This document shows positions 41,468-52,765 of a DNA stretch of 64,000 nucleotides, piece after piece. The stretch's first letter is position 1. Each line of letters opens with the position of its first letter. Both the position numbers and the translations under genes were made by a program. The notes beneath the pieces were generated by a model that had not been told where the DNA came from, searched no databases, and saw only the letters and a list, made by a program, of their open reading frames with translations. Source of the stretch: Adiantum capillus-veneris (taxonomy: Eukaryota > Streptophyta > Polypodiopsida > Polypodiales > Pteridaceae); the NCBI GenBank assembly GCA_014529385.2, contig CM043952.1, forward strand, positions 155,803,057 to 155,867,056, in the 5' to 3' direction.

Positions 41468-42900
41468 CAGAAAGATGGAGGAACATCTTCTTCCAACCAC
41501 GAGGAAAAGCTTTAACAATAACACCAACAAAAGCCCCAAAAGCACCTTAAGTCCATGAAGAAAAGAAGTAGCCACCAATTGCAATTTTTTTAAAAACTAA
41601 GGTAAACACCAAAGTAGATCAACCTTGCAAGTCAACTTTACCTTCAACGAATCTCCATCAAACTTCCTATGCAGCCTCTACGTCAAAAGCCAAACCATCA
41701 ACGATGCAATGGAAACCCAAGAAAAAAGTTTATTAGCCCAAGTTTCCATCACATCAAAGCCTCCAAAAGAAGCCTAAGAGAATCAATGAAATGGTAGTAT
41801 CCAAAGATCACATCAAAGTCAATGACCCAGTTTGGATACATGAAGCTCAAGTTCAACCTGAACAACAAAAGGTGATAGCTTGGGTAGCATCAAATGAGCC
41901 AACCACTGCTCAAGGATACTTTTAAGGAAACCCGAGTGTTTGGGCCACAAAGCCTAAGATAATAGCATGGACTTACCCACCTCATGAAAGAAGTTCTACA
42001 AAGATGAATCCAAGCTATCAGCGAAAGACAACCACTTGAACCAGGAGAAAGAACAACCACAAAACGTAAAAGCAGAGACATTTAAATTAGTAAGAAATGC
42101 GACAAGTTTGGGTACCAAAGTTAGACTTCAATCAAGCTACCCAACAAAGATAAGTGGAGCAGTGGATGATTTCAATATTTCTACTTGAAGCACAAGAATT
42201 CTATGAAGGTAACACTTGAATATGGTTACCAAAAGTAGCAACTCAATTTGGAACAACAAAGAACAAGAGCCATTTAGCACAAGGCTCTACCAAAAGGCAA
42301 GAAATCAAAACAAAGCACCAACAAAAGTCAGTCAGCACTGAGGGTGCTATGACCTCTAGATGGATACATCATCATCAACTACAAAATCAAGGCTTCTACA
42401 ACGATCATCAGCAGATATGGATACCAAATCCTAGTCTTCATTGGTCAAAGCAGAAGAGAAAATGCCAAACACAGTCACACAACAACCAACAATAAGGTGG
42501 GTTCCAAAATCTCTAGTGGGAACTTAATCACAAAGAACCCACACACATCAACAATCACTTCTCATGGGAGATAAAGCAAAGGCTACATCAATCCCTACAA
42601 TAGCAGAAGAATTGTCAAAAGATGACAAGCAAATCAAAAGGAACTAAAATATGCCAAGCTATTGGAGAAAATGGTTTCATCCATAGACCAACACAATGGA
42701 ACTCAATTTGGAGTTATGCATCAAAAGCTAGAGCAATTTTAGTGAACTGCACTTGAAATAACACTCAAAACAGTCAGAGGACTAGGATACACGAACCTTG
42801 TCTTGTATCTTGGTCTCCAGAGGGTATTTTTAGCTCAAACTTGAGATTTGAGATGTACTCAAGTACTTCTACAAGCTCACCAAACGATATACCTTATTTT
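41468..42900 (+). other. Repetitive Q/T/K-rich degenerate coding tract
   Basis: On the plus strand, short frames repeat phrases like VIAWVASNEPTTAQGY and KIIAWTYPPHE, with many stops. It looks like a decayed linker or gag-like tract of the same element. No zinc knuckle was found. Confidence 0.35.
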
Positions 42901-43341
42901 GATAATTTTTCTTTAATTGAGCTTCAAGGTAAGTCCAAGTTGTTGTGTTTGGACTGATATTATTCTCATCACAATGATTCTTCCACCAAAGCTTGGATAT
43001 CTTTTAGACTTTTAACTTGGTAATGGTGATTTTGTTCTCGGTAGGAGGAATGAGCTAATTCAAAGTAATCATCCATATGCTCAATCCAATCCTCAAAATA
43101 TTTTGGCCACATATTTTCCTTCTCTATTAAAGTTCCTAGGTTGTGATTTCCATAGCATACTTTTATACAATTTCAATATACATTAGAGTTGTGGAAGTGA
43201 TAACATAGGGAAGGAGTTTTGAACACCCAACTTAGCATGGACTTTAATCCATGAGCTCCACTACATCTAGATGTACCTAGTCACTAGTACTCAAGAAAAA
43301 ATGACCAAGTGGAGATTCAATAGATTTTACATGGTATTGCA

Positions 43342-43397
<56 letters not shown>

Positions 43398-46300
43398 TGA
43401 AATAGAATGCACGGACAACACAAGAGAATGAAAAAACCTAATCTTTAAATGCTCCATCTTTTATGGTACTCCCCCTTTGTAGTACCCCTATACATATAGG
43501 AATCCCATACAAAGAGCTATTAATAACTCCAACTCATTAAGTGATAGCAAAGATCTAAATAAATTTATCAAAATTTCTAATCAAGGTTTTGATTTTTCTA
43601 AGTAGATTTCCTCATTGGATAGATCTAAATAGTGGTTCTCTATGGAGCTTGGAGTCTAAAATATTGACTTAAAGGACCGTGGGCAACAAGCTATGTTTTG
43701 ACCATAACTCTTCACTTGAGTAGAATTTTAACACAACACATAAAAAGAAAACAATATTAACGATATATTTAATCTTTTATTCAAGGATTTTGACCTGATT
43801 CATAATGGTTTTGGAGATATGACCAAAATAGTGTCCCTACTGTCTACGTGATGTCAAAGCAAAAAGTACTTTTTACACACCTACGTGATCATAAACACAA
43901 TGTATGCATATGTCACCATGCTAAACACGATAAAACAAGCATCAAACATCATGGTACACATTCAATAATCCATACATGCCTATCTACACAACAAAGCAAT
44001 CATCGAAAACCTAGTTTTTTGAAAACAAAAGTAGAGAGAGAAAGAGATGATGGTTATAGACTTTAGAGATTCTTAGCATGAACAAGAAGTGATTACCAAA
44101 AATGACTAAAAGGCTTCTTTCTTTTTTGTAAGAGAGCATGTACATTGTGAAAAGAGAAAAGAATATAGTAAGAGAGTGGACAAAGATGGTCCTTCTTCTT
44201 CTTCTTCTCCCAAATACTTAGAGTCTTATGGAGATGGTCATGGAGATCTTGCACCACCTTCATATAATATGTACATAGATTTTCATTATATTCTATGCAA
44301 TTGACAACATTAAAAATTGAACGTTGATACTTCTCTTATAACTCATTTGCTAACTAGAGTATGCCCTAATGCAAAACATGGCAACCCCTCTTTTGCCTAG
44401 AATAGATCGTGCTTTTGGAGATCTTTTTTAAAAGCATGGCCTGGCTTTTGGAAGTCCAAAACTATCCAGTTTTTCAACTGTCACTCAGTCAAGTAAATTG
44501 GTATGTAAGCAAATAATGAGATTGTGAGTGAACTAGATCCCATCGTGATGCCCATGTATAATCATGATTCTTAATGTACCACCTCCATGTATTTATGATG
44601 TATCTTTTTAAAGAATAATTTTCATTATAAAAAAATTGATCTCATTGCTCCACTGGTTTTTTACTCAAATGGTGACCAAAATAATATTTTGGGATTAGTC
44701 GATATTAAAAAGCACATTGATTTTTGAGAACATCAAAAAGCATGAACCAGGTTATGCAAATCTTTAAAATTCAAGTTTAGATTGCCATCACTATCGGATA
44801 TGTCCACTAGAGATCGGTAAATATATTATCTAGGATAGACCGTTTTAAGATAGTATAAACTTCCTTTGAACTACTAAGGACAATAGTCTTCTGGTCTAAC
44901 TGCATTTGCTACACATTTAGGTCCTTGGTTGATCTCCACTTATCTACAGTTAGAGTGGAATTTTGGACCTTCACGTACTCTACTTGTTGTTAGCATGCCT
45001 TGATGGTATGTTGATCTTGTTCTTGTCTACATCTTTTATTAACTAAATATTCCTTTAGTGAATGTATTTCCTTTTATTTGTTCTTTTGATTTAATGATTT
45101 GGAAAATCATGCTAGCTGACGTTGCCAGTCATATGGACGTTGTGCGTTTTACAGGACTGTATAGACAATACAAAATTCTGCAATTAGCACTAGCAACTTT
45201 TGGGGCCAACTACTTTTGAGTTTGAAGAGTTTCATTCTAACTATTTTTGAGAGCCCTCATAGACTTTAAATAAGACCCCAAGGTCACTCTCCAGCTCAGT
45301 TCTACTGACCAGCTTATGAGTAGAGAGGACCCGTAGACATTGTAACTTTGCTCAAGGATTAATATAAAACTAAATACCAAAAGGGGCGCTTGTCTTTAGG
45401 GAAAATCTATCTAAGTGGAGAACTACGTCGGGCCATGTCCAATCAATTGAGCTGTGATTAAAGTGTGACAAACTTGTATGTTTGCTTGTTCTCTAGTGCT
45501 GATATTGGCATGCCCTAACCGCCATCTTTGCGTTTATTTCTCTGCTCTGAGCAGTCTCATTCAAGAAACTGTTGATGGTGTCTATTGTGCAAGGTTACAA
45601 TAGTCATTTGAATATTTCCATCATTCATGAATATATCACAGTCAAAAGTATCTATGACTTGCTAAATAATGGTGGCATCAAATGTCAATTAGATAGCTTC
45701 TATCATAACCTGCATGCCCCGTTTCTGTAACAATTCTTTCTCCCTTTTTTGAAAGACATATATGTTTGTGTTTTGATAAGAAACTATGCATTGTGGCTCA
45801 ATGGGTACCAATCCTTAGTTTAGATGAGATGCTAGATTGTTCTTCTCTTCAAGTACAGACTTCATCGCTTGAAAAGAAATTGCACCTTTCTTCACCATCT
45901 CTCAACTTTGTGACAATCTCTATGTAGAGAAAAATAAGTCACTAGAAGATGATGACAATGATGCAAACCAAGTAGGGGTGTTGTGTTGTATAGTAGCTAT
46001 AGGTGAAGGTGATGCTAGGGAAGCTTCTACAGGTGAGAAATCTTTGTGCGCAAGAGGTGAGGAATAGTTGTGGGGTGGCATACTCCCCTCATTAGTTATT
46101 CTAATTTGCCATGAATGCTCCACTATTTTCACATCTCAAGGTTATATCACCCATTATTGACATGGAATTCGGACATTGGTCTGCCTTTATGATGATTACA
46201 GGTGGGATACCCCCAAAGAGACACTCTTTAATGCACTACCAATGCATGTTATGAAGGTAATATGTATTTTTATTATCCCCTATCTGAGTCTAAACTCTAG

Positions 46301-46861
46301 TAACACTCAGATCATTATCTTTATCCCTTCTTTGAGTTACTCTTATGCATATTGGTGTGACAAAAAAAAAATTTAGATTCTGATCTTGAAAACCAGAGGC
46401 CTCGCTTATCTTTCTTATCTAGTGCTGGAGTTTTTTCTTATCTAGAATAGTACAAGTTTATTTTTTCTCCATTATATACCCCTAGTAGAATCAATCCAAA
46501 TAAGTACTTCAATCCAATTGTGTCATTTGATAATACCCAATCTACCTCATATAGTCCTAATCATGCTATCTTCAAATTAGTTCTCTAACTTTGATTGATA
46601 TGGTAAGACTAACTTTTCTTTCCTAAACTCCCTAACATTCATCTTACTATCATGCCAATATTTCCTTTGTTTTTGTACTACTTCCTGTTCTAGCATTTCT
46701 ATTTTCTTGCTCTCATCCAACTTCTACAACTTATCTAGCCTATTCTTTCGTGTTAAATTATAGTCCATGTCATGTTTCATGTCCATTTTGAGACTAGGAA
46801 GCAAACTCCATAGGTACCATTGCTTTAGTTTCATCAGTCCTTCAAACAATATTGTAGACAT
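42901..46861. other. Gene-poor stretch
   Basis: Frames at 43848-44066, 45920-46132 and 46176-46376 are short and unassigned. It contains the GA microsatellite below and a short CTT run near 44190. Nothing else is supported. Confidence 0.5.
43344..43391 (+). repeat. (GA)24 microsatellite
   Basis: Perfect 48-bp run; no palindrome unit adjoins it. Confidence 0.95.
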
Positions 46862-46990
46862 TTTTTATTTTTTATTTTTAAGGAAAAACTCACAATTGTG
46901 AGTGAATTATACTGATCATCTCAAAAAAATTACAAGAACTTGCCATGCTCGTGTCGAGCCATGACACCATCCAGAGACCAAACTTACATT
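46862..46990 (-). other. Conserved LINE 3' terminus
   Basis: The minus strand reads GGCTCGACACGAGCATGGCA, then CACTCACAATTGTGAGTTTT and an A-rich end (AAAAATAAAAAATAAAAAA). CTCACAATTGTGAG is a 14-bp perfect palindrome. The same end recurs at 27965 and 29130 and in L3. Confidence 0.75.
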
Positions 46991-47064
46991 AGCTATCTGT
47001 GGAGCCACCCCTAACGACCTGCCCCCATGCCCTTGATACACAAGGTTAATTATCATGTTCTTCA

Positions 47065-47364
47065 CTAATATTCTGGTTTCATGATTTTCCCCTTACCTAA
47101 GCATTCCACTGACATCAAGGCACAAGTAGCACTAGACCGATCATCCGATTTTTGCTTGTGCCCGAGCGTCCATATTAGCACTCTGCTTTCTTGTATAATC
47201 TCTGCAAAGCTTGCCACCTCAACAACTCCTTCAAAGACACGAGGGTTCCTTGTTTGCCATACATTATGTAAAAAGAAAAACCTGATAATTTGAGTGCAGA
47301 TGAGGATGGCAGGGCTACCCAAGTTCTTACCTCCAAGGAGTAAATCATTCTTGAAAAAAACCAA
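47065..47364 (-). pseudogene. L8 ORF2 C-terminal end
   Basis: Reads FFKNDLLLGGKNLGSPAILI, FLHNVWQTRNPRVFEGVVEV, SRVLIWTLGHKQK. It parallels the L3 (14476-14660) and L4 (16791-16988) ends. The function of this tail is not established. It ends before the 3' UTR. Confidence 0.7.
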
Positions 47365-47453
47365 TTTTCCATGTTCTTTGGACCCACTTGCAAATTTTTC
47401 CTATAAGGCCTTTGATGGCTGGACATTCCATGAAGAGGTGGGTCAGATCTTCA

Positions 47454-48593
47454 CTAGCCATCTTGCACCCCAGTCATCGATCTGTCCCTATCCCTCTCTC
47501 GTGAATCTTCACCTTCGTCAAAAAGAGCACCCCTAATTTCTTTCCATAGAAATACCTTCATGTGACGCGGAACCTTTGGCGCCCAGATGTTCTCCATTAC
47601 TTGCTCCCACCTTTCCTCAAACCATTGTTTTTTCCATATCTTGTTAAGGGGGCTAGAACAATTCTTCTTTAGCATCATTGTATGGTAAATGCCTTTAGAA
47701 TAGGGTTTCCATAAGAGGCTGCTTTCAGGCCATTTCCAAGCATTCCAGTCAAACTTCGAGTCACAGATTGGCATCATTGCATTGTCAAGTTCTTTCATCA
47801 ATTTGTTGACTAGCAAAACCTCCAAGCTATTAAGTTGGAATTGGGTAACCAGAAGTTCAGTGGTTTTCCAGATCTTGCCGTGACTGTCTGAGAAGTGTCC
47901 CAGTCGATTCGGAACCTTATTATTTAGTTTCCTGGCTGCTTCTAGCCTATAGGGATTTTGCGGCAGATCTACAACTTTGGAAAGCCAGTGGGACCAATGC
48001 ATAATGGAGTTCTTGAAGTATTTGGTTTCTTCCCCCCACTTTAGGACTCCTGCTGCTCTCTTGCATTTCCTTATCAATTCCCTTAAGCCGCCCCCCAGAC
48101 TTAGGGTAGCCCACGTCGGGGCTAAAAATTTGTCATGAAACTCTACCCCTCTCCACTTTCCTCCTTCCGAGACAAGTTTAGTTGCTTCTAGCATATCTCT
48201 GACCATGATAGCCCAAGCCAGGTATTTTTTAGCCAAGGAGACTACAAATTTGGCACAACAAGCTTCTGCATGGGCAACAGGGTTGAGAATTCCGAGGCCT
48301 CCTTGATTTACTAGCCGAGTGACTGACTCCCAACAGGCCCATTGCCATGGCTTGAAGGACTTTGTGTTAATTTTCCATAAAAACCTTTTTACCGGTTTTA
48401 AGAACTCTTTCCAATGACATTTAGCCATCTTGAGAAGTGGGCTAGTGAAGGCAATATACGGGAGCATAAAGGAATTAATCACTACTATCCGGCTTGGGAA
48501 TGGGAGAAGAACATACTCCCACCTACGTATTTTTGTTCTAATTTTTTCCATGACCCACTGACATCTTTGTTTGTGAGTTACCTCCACCCCCAA
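47454..48593 (-). pseudogene. L8 thumb and zf-RVT region
   Basis: A 379-residue open frame, the longest LINE block in the window. In order: GVEVTHKQRCQWVMEKI, RRWEYVLLPFPSRIVVINSF, FLKPVKRFLWKIN, CAKFVVSLAKKYLAWAIM, YFKNSIMHWSHWLSKV, the zf-RVT core VPRHMKVFLWKEIRG, then a frame shift after which MASEDLTHLFMECP continues the zinc module. It follows RT in plant L1-type elements. It served here as the reference for locating insertions in L2, L3 and L4. Confidence 0.85.
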
Positions 48594-48599
48594 GCGGGG

Positions 48600-49530
48600 C
48601 CCCAGGTGTTTGAAAATATTCCCTTTTGTACCAATCTCCCCCGACTAGTTGGAAGGGTCAAATGAGTCATTTTCCAACAGGAAGATCAGCCTTGACTTCT
48701 CTATATTGCACTAGGACCCCAAAGCTATAGAGAACACTTGTACAATCTCCAGACCTTTCCTTACGACCTGGGGACATGCCCTCAAGAGGAGAAGAGAATC
48801 ATCTGCAAACATTTTTGCAAGTAGTTGGTTGTTTCCTGGAAGAGCCAGGCCTTGCAACTCCCCACGCTCAGAACTAGCTTCGAGCGTCGTGATTAAAGGA
48901 TGTGAACCTATGGCAAAAAGTAAGGGGGCCAGAGGGCATCCCTGCTTAATAGACCTTTTGACCTCAAAAGAGCCCACTGTTCTATTGTTGAATAGGAGCT
49001 CTGACTGGCTACCAGCCCATAGTGCATGGATAAGACGACATAGGCAAGGCCCAAAGCCCAAAGCTTCCATGACTACTTCTATATATGTCCATGTTATTCT
49101 ATCATAAGCCTTATCCAGGTCAAGCTGCAGCAAAATGCACTCTTGCTTTGTGAAAGTTGTGTATTCAATACCTACCATTTCTGCCAAGATGTTATCGTAT
49201 ATGGACCTTCCTTTGATAAACCCATGTTGATGGGGAGATATGATCTTATTAAGTAAGGGGGTTAGTCTGAGGGCTACTGCCTTGGAAACAATTTATAGGC
49301 CACCACCATCATCGTTATGGGGCACCAATGTTCTAGTTGAGAACAACAAAACTGTTTGGGGATGGGTTTGATAAGACCTCTCTTTACACTTATCTCTAAC
49401 GACCCTTTAACAATGGCTTTGTTGGCAAAACTTGTGACTAGGGCCTTCAGATCATCCCAAAATTCTCTAAAGAATTTTGTCGTCATCCCATCCCAACCAG
49501 GGTACTTCTCCTTGCCAAGGGCTTGCAATG
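48600..49530 (-). pseudogene. L8 reverse transcriptase palm
   Basis: 49274-49528 starts RT: KEKYPGWDGMTTKFFREFW, VKRGLIKPIPK, LEHWCPITMMVVAYK. 48711-49187 holds LQLDLDKAYDRITWTYIE, the KQGCPLAPLLF motif and the active-site MFADDSLLLL, with both aspartates present. The enzyme primes on nicked target DNA. A frame change between 49188 and 49273 and a stop at 48711 break it; the palm motifs themselves look functional. Confidence 0.85.
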
Positions 49531-50060
49531 CTAGTGAGCATTCATCTTCAGAAAATGCCCCTTCCAGGATTTTAGCTTCTGACTTGGGAATCTTCTTCTT
49601 GACACTCTGAAGTAAGGTCCTTCTGGCTTCATCTACTTCCTGGGACTGGATTTCTGGTCATCCAATGATTTGGCTAAGATATTTCAGCATCAAATTGGCC
49701 ATCTCATCTTGGTTATGAACTGCTATCCCTTTCTCATCATAGAGCAAGTGAACGTGGCCCTGACTCTTCTTGATTTTCAAAGGCCTAAAAAAATGAGCTT
49801 GATTAGAGGCTTATGGTTGTAAGGAAGTTTCCTTGGAGAGAATCCTTGCCTTTCTGATATCTTCCAATTGCTCATTAGCCAGGCCAAGCTTTGGCTTCAA
49901 GCTATTGCTTGTGATCTTCCTCAGTAGCAAGCCCATTGGCTTTTGTGGAGGTAAGCCATTGTACCTCACCTGTAAGATGAAGAAGGTGCACCTCCCTAGA
50001 TTTTTTAAACCAGGGGCCCGAGGTTTTGATTGCTTCCTGAGTACTTTGAGAAAATAGGTC

Positions 50061-50907
50061 CTACGCATTGTGTTTGTTGAGATTGACATCTTTTCTGAGC
50101 TTACCCAGTCTTTTCTTGGTTAAATTCTTGAAAAGAGGATCGTTGACTAGGTGTGCCCTTGTAACTAGCAGTTTTTTCCTACCTCCTAGGGTCTGGTCCT
50201 CCTCTTTATTCTTCTTAAAATGTATGTGCAGGGGTATGTGATATGAAAGGATTTTTGTTGGGACTACCTTCATCTCTAGCATCGATGGTATCCAGTCAGC
50301 TTGGTGTGAGCAGTAGCATCTATCCAGCCTGGAGGTAGTGCGGGCATACTGGAGACTTGTGTAGGTGAACCTTGGCATGCTGTTCCATGGGCTCAGTTGC
50401 CATAAGTCGATCGTCACCCACTTTTCACACAAACTTTTCCATTTAGTTCTTTCCAATCCGGCCAGCATACCAGTTGATCCTATTCTGTCCTTGCTCTTTT
50501 CCACCATATTGAAGTCGCCAACTAACAACCACTCTCCTTCTATAGGAGTATCTCTAATATGCATCCATAGTTTAGCTCTATCTTTTGAATTTCAAGGGCC
50601 GTACACATTCACAATGGTGAAGGGATGCCATTCCCATCTGGTCGGAGGGGTGGTTCAGAACCAGCTTCGGCTCCAATTCCTTGTCCACAATATTGAGGAA
50701 ACCACTGAAACCGTTACTTCCTTCTCAATAGAACACAAGTTTCTTTCCTAGAGCTTGCTTTCTCTTGCTATGAGCATCCAAGTGATGTTCTTGGATGGCC
50801 CAGCAGTTGACTGCCTTTTCCTTTTTTATCTCCTCTCGAAAAAGGGTGCTCTTCTTTTTGGTCTTCACTCCATTTACGTTCCAAGATTGTATAGTAAGAG
50901 ACTCCAT
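50061..50907 (-). pseudogene. L8 AP-type endonuclease
   Basis: ORF2 opens at the ATG at 50907 (MESLTIQSWNVNGVK). A stop at 50725 is followed, in other frames, by the middle part and then 50061-50564 with GEWLLVGDFNMVE, TSRLDRCYCSH and VPTKILSYHIPLHI. The GDFN and RLDR motifs are intact. The final SDH motif reads SYH, losing the catalytic aspartate. LINE endonucleases make the first-strand nick. Confidence 0.8.
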
Positions 50908-50920
50908 CATTAAAGAGGGC

Positions 50921-51349
50921 TCATTGGGATAGAGGAACGAATTCTTCAGCATCCAAATGGTGTGCACACTCCCTCTCCTTGGTCTTTGGAGAGTCTAGGG
51001 GTTCCAGGTGAGGGGATTTCTTTTCTTGCAATACCGCAAATGGAATGTAAACTGGGATAGTGCACCCCCCTCCTTGCAAGGGGGTGGGGGATGGAGCAGA
51101 TCCTTTCCCCTCTAGTGTTCTCACGACTTCGAGCACTTTGGAGTCTCTTGCCACTGCCTTCACCCTTTTGACTCTTTTCAGACCAGGGACTTGAACAGCT
51201 GTCACCGTTGTGACCGTCATAAATTTTAGGGGAGAAACGGGAGTAATGATTACATTATCCTTGCATGAGCCTTTTCGGGTTTGTTGCATGGGAATCAATT
51301 TCTCCACAATCTTTTCCTGCATCTTTATATCCATTTTGTCGCATACCAT
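50921..51349 (-). pseudogene. L8 ORF1 C-terminal basic tail
   Basis: Frame after the zinc knuckle: KIVEKLIPMQQTRKG, VPGLKRVKRVKAV, and an HHLDAEEFVPLSQ end overlapping the region just before ORF2. It is homologous to the L1 tail (PVLKRVNREKAMER). Basic residues may help RNA binding. The overlap with the ORF2 start region suggests reinitiation, but this is inference. Confidence 0.6.
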
Positions 51350-51379
51350 AGCTTCTTTATCCTTCCTTGCACTTGCCCC

Positions 51380-52702
51380 TTAGTTACTTCCTCCTTGCTT
51401 CTCCAACCCTTCCATCGGGGTTTCCTTTTCACTGGGGACATGTGTTGCTGGAGATGCAGTATCATTAGCCTTCTTGGGGCAATCCTTGGCGAAGTGTCCA
51501 AAGTTGTTGCATTTAAAACATGCTCCAAAGTATGTCCCAAAGTTTAGCGGAATAGTAACAATCCGAACTCCAACATTGTTTACAACGCTCTTAGGTGGCG
51601 TTTTAGAAACATCCCAGCCTATAAAAACCCTATTTGATGTTCTGCCAAACCCTCTCTTGCTAGGAATAAATAGAGGGGTGCCCAGCTGACTTGTAAGCAT
51701 CCTGAGATTGTCCCAAAGCAAGCTAAGCAGACCCACAAACTCAACCCAGACATGATTGAACCCTTGAAGAGATTCAACTGAGTCAAACACTAGCTCCCAA
51801 GGCACCACACAATCCGTTGTCCTATTAAATACAAGGGGCCCTTTGTCAAGGATCGTTACCACATCGGAGGCCTCTTTGAATATCACTGAGAAAAATTATT
51901 TAGCTAGGTAGAAAGTACTTTCAATTTCTCCTCCATGACCAAGAACTTGCGGGCCCTGAAGCCATTGAATCATCTCCAACCTGTTCGGGATTCTTCCACT
52001 AAACCCGAATACAAGCATTAGCTTAGCTTGCCTAGCTAGCTGTTTTTTGATAAGTGTTGGTGGAATCACCACAATAATAGCTGTGGCAAAGACTTTTTTA
52101 AAGCAGCAAAGGCCCGATCTGCCAACCCGTCTTCTACCAACCCGCTTTCACCTACTTGGGATCAAGTTTTTTTATTGTTGTTAGGGCCGGACTCAAATCA
52201 TTTTGTTGCCTTCCTTGAGCTCTTGCTCGAGTCTAGCTCTTGCATTCTGTATTTTCTCACTATTTGCTTCACTCGACAACCTTTCTGATGTACCTTTTCC
52301 ATCGTCCTTAGAGTTGGGCCCCTTGAGTATGCTAGCAAACAAAATGACAGGCCTGCGAGCTGCTGATACACTTGTCGCCTTACTTCCGTTTGTACAGATG
52401 GGGCCCTCAGGAACCCCAGATTTGAGGGTTTTTACCTCGAATTTACACCCTCGATGTGATCCCATTTTTTCTCTTGTTTCATCAGAGAAAAAATTTTCAG
52501 TCGAAACTATTTTGTCATTTTCCGTAGTTGGAGCTCTTGACGAATTGGGACGCGACATTTCTGCATCATACAATGGTCTCAAGACCGAGCCATCTCCTAC
52601 TTCCATCGGTACAACTACCTCTCTGTCGGCTATCTTTTCCGCCGCTAGCATGTGTGAGAATTTGACAATGTCTTCATCTATGACCATAGTGCCGATTTCC
52701 AT
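51380..52702 (-). pseudogene. L8 ORF1 (DUF4283 and CCHC)
   Basis: The probable start is the ATG at 52702 (MEIGTMVIDEDIVKFSHMLA). The N-terminal part runs to a stop at 52193. A segment of about 100 bp at roughly 52085-52190 does not belong to the frame and may be an insertion. The ORF1 body then continues (VIIVVIPPTLIKKQLARQAK, VIFKEASDVVTILDKGP) to the knuckle CFKCNNFGHFAKDCP, with all four zinc ligands present. The protein binds LINE RNA. A stop also occurs near 51887. Confidence 0.8.
52085..52190 (+). mobile_element. Possible RTE-type LINE or SINE tail inserted in L8 ORF1
   Basis: A plus-strand segment CACCTACTTGGGATCAAG followed by TTTTTTTATTGTTGTTA interrupts ORF1. Plant RTE elements end with a TGGGATTAAG-like phrase and TTG repeats. 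Only about 100 bp, and no exact TSD, so tentative. Confidence 0.3.
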
Positions 52703-52765
52703 TACCAAGTAGAAGATGTCAACTTGGTGCCAAGTGGACAAAAGACTGAGGGGGAGATCTAGCAA

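Larger units (their letters stand above)
46862..52765 (-). mobile_element. LINE copy L8, near full length
   Basis: Minus strand, about 5.9 kb: ORF1 (51380-52702) with DUF4283 and a zinc knuckle, an ORF1 tail (50921-51349), ORF2 endonuclease (50061-50907), RT (48600-49530), thumb and zf-RVT (47454-48593), ORF2 end (47065-47364), then a 3' UTR ending ATTGTGAGTTTTTCC and an A-rich tail at 46862-46885. It is the reference for the other copies in the window. Frame shifts and stops are present, but the RT FADD motif is intact. The 5' end may extend beyond 52765; no TSD was resolved. Confidence 0.85.
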
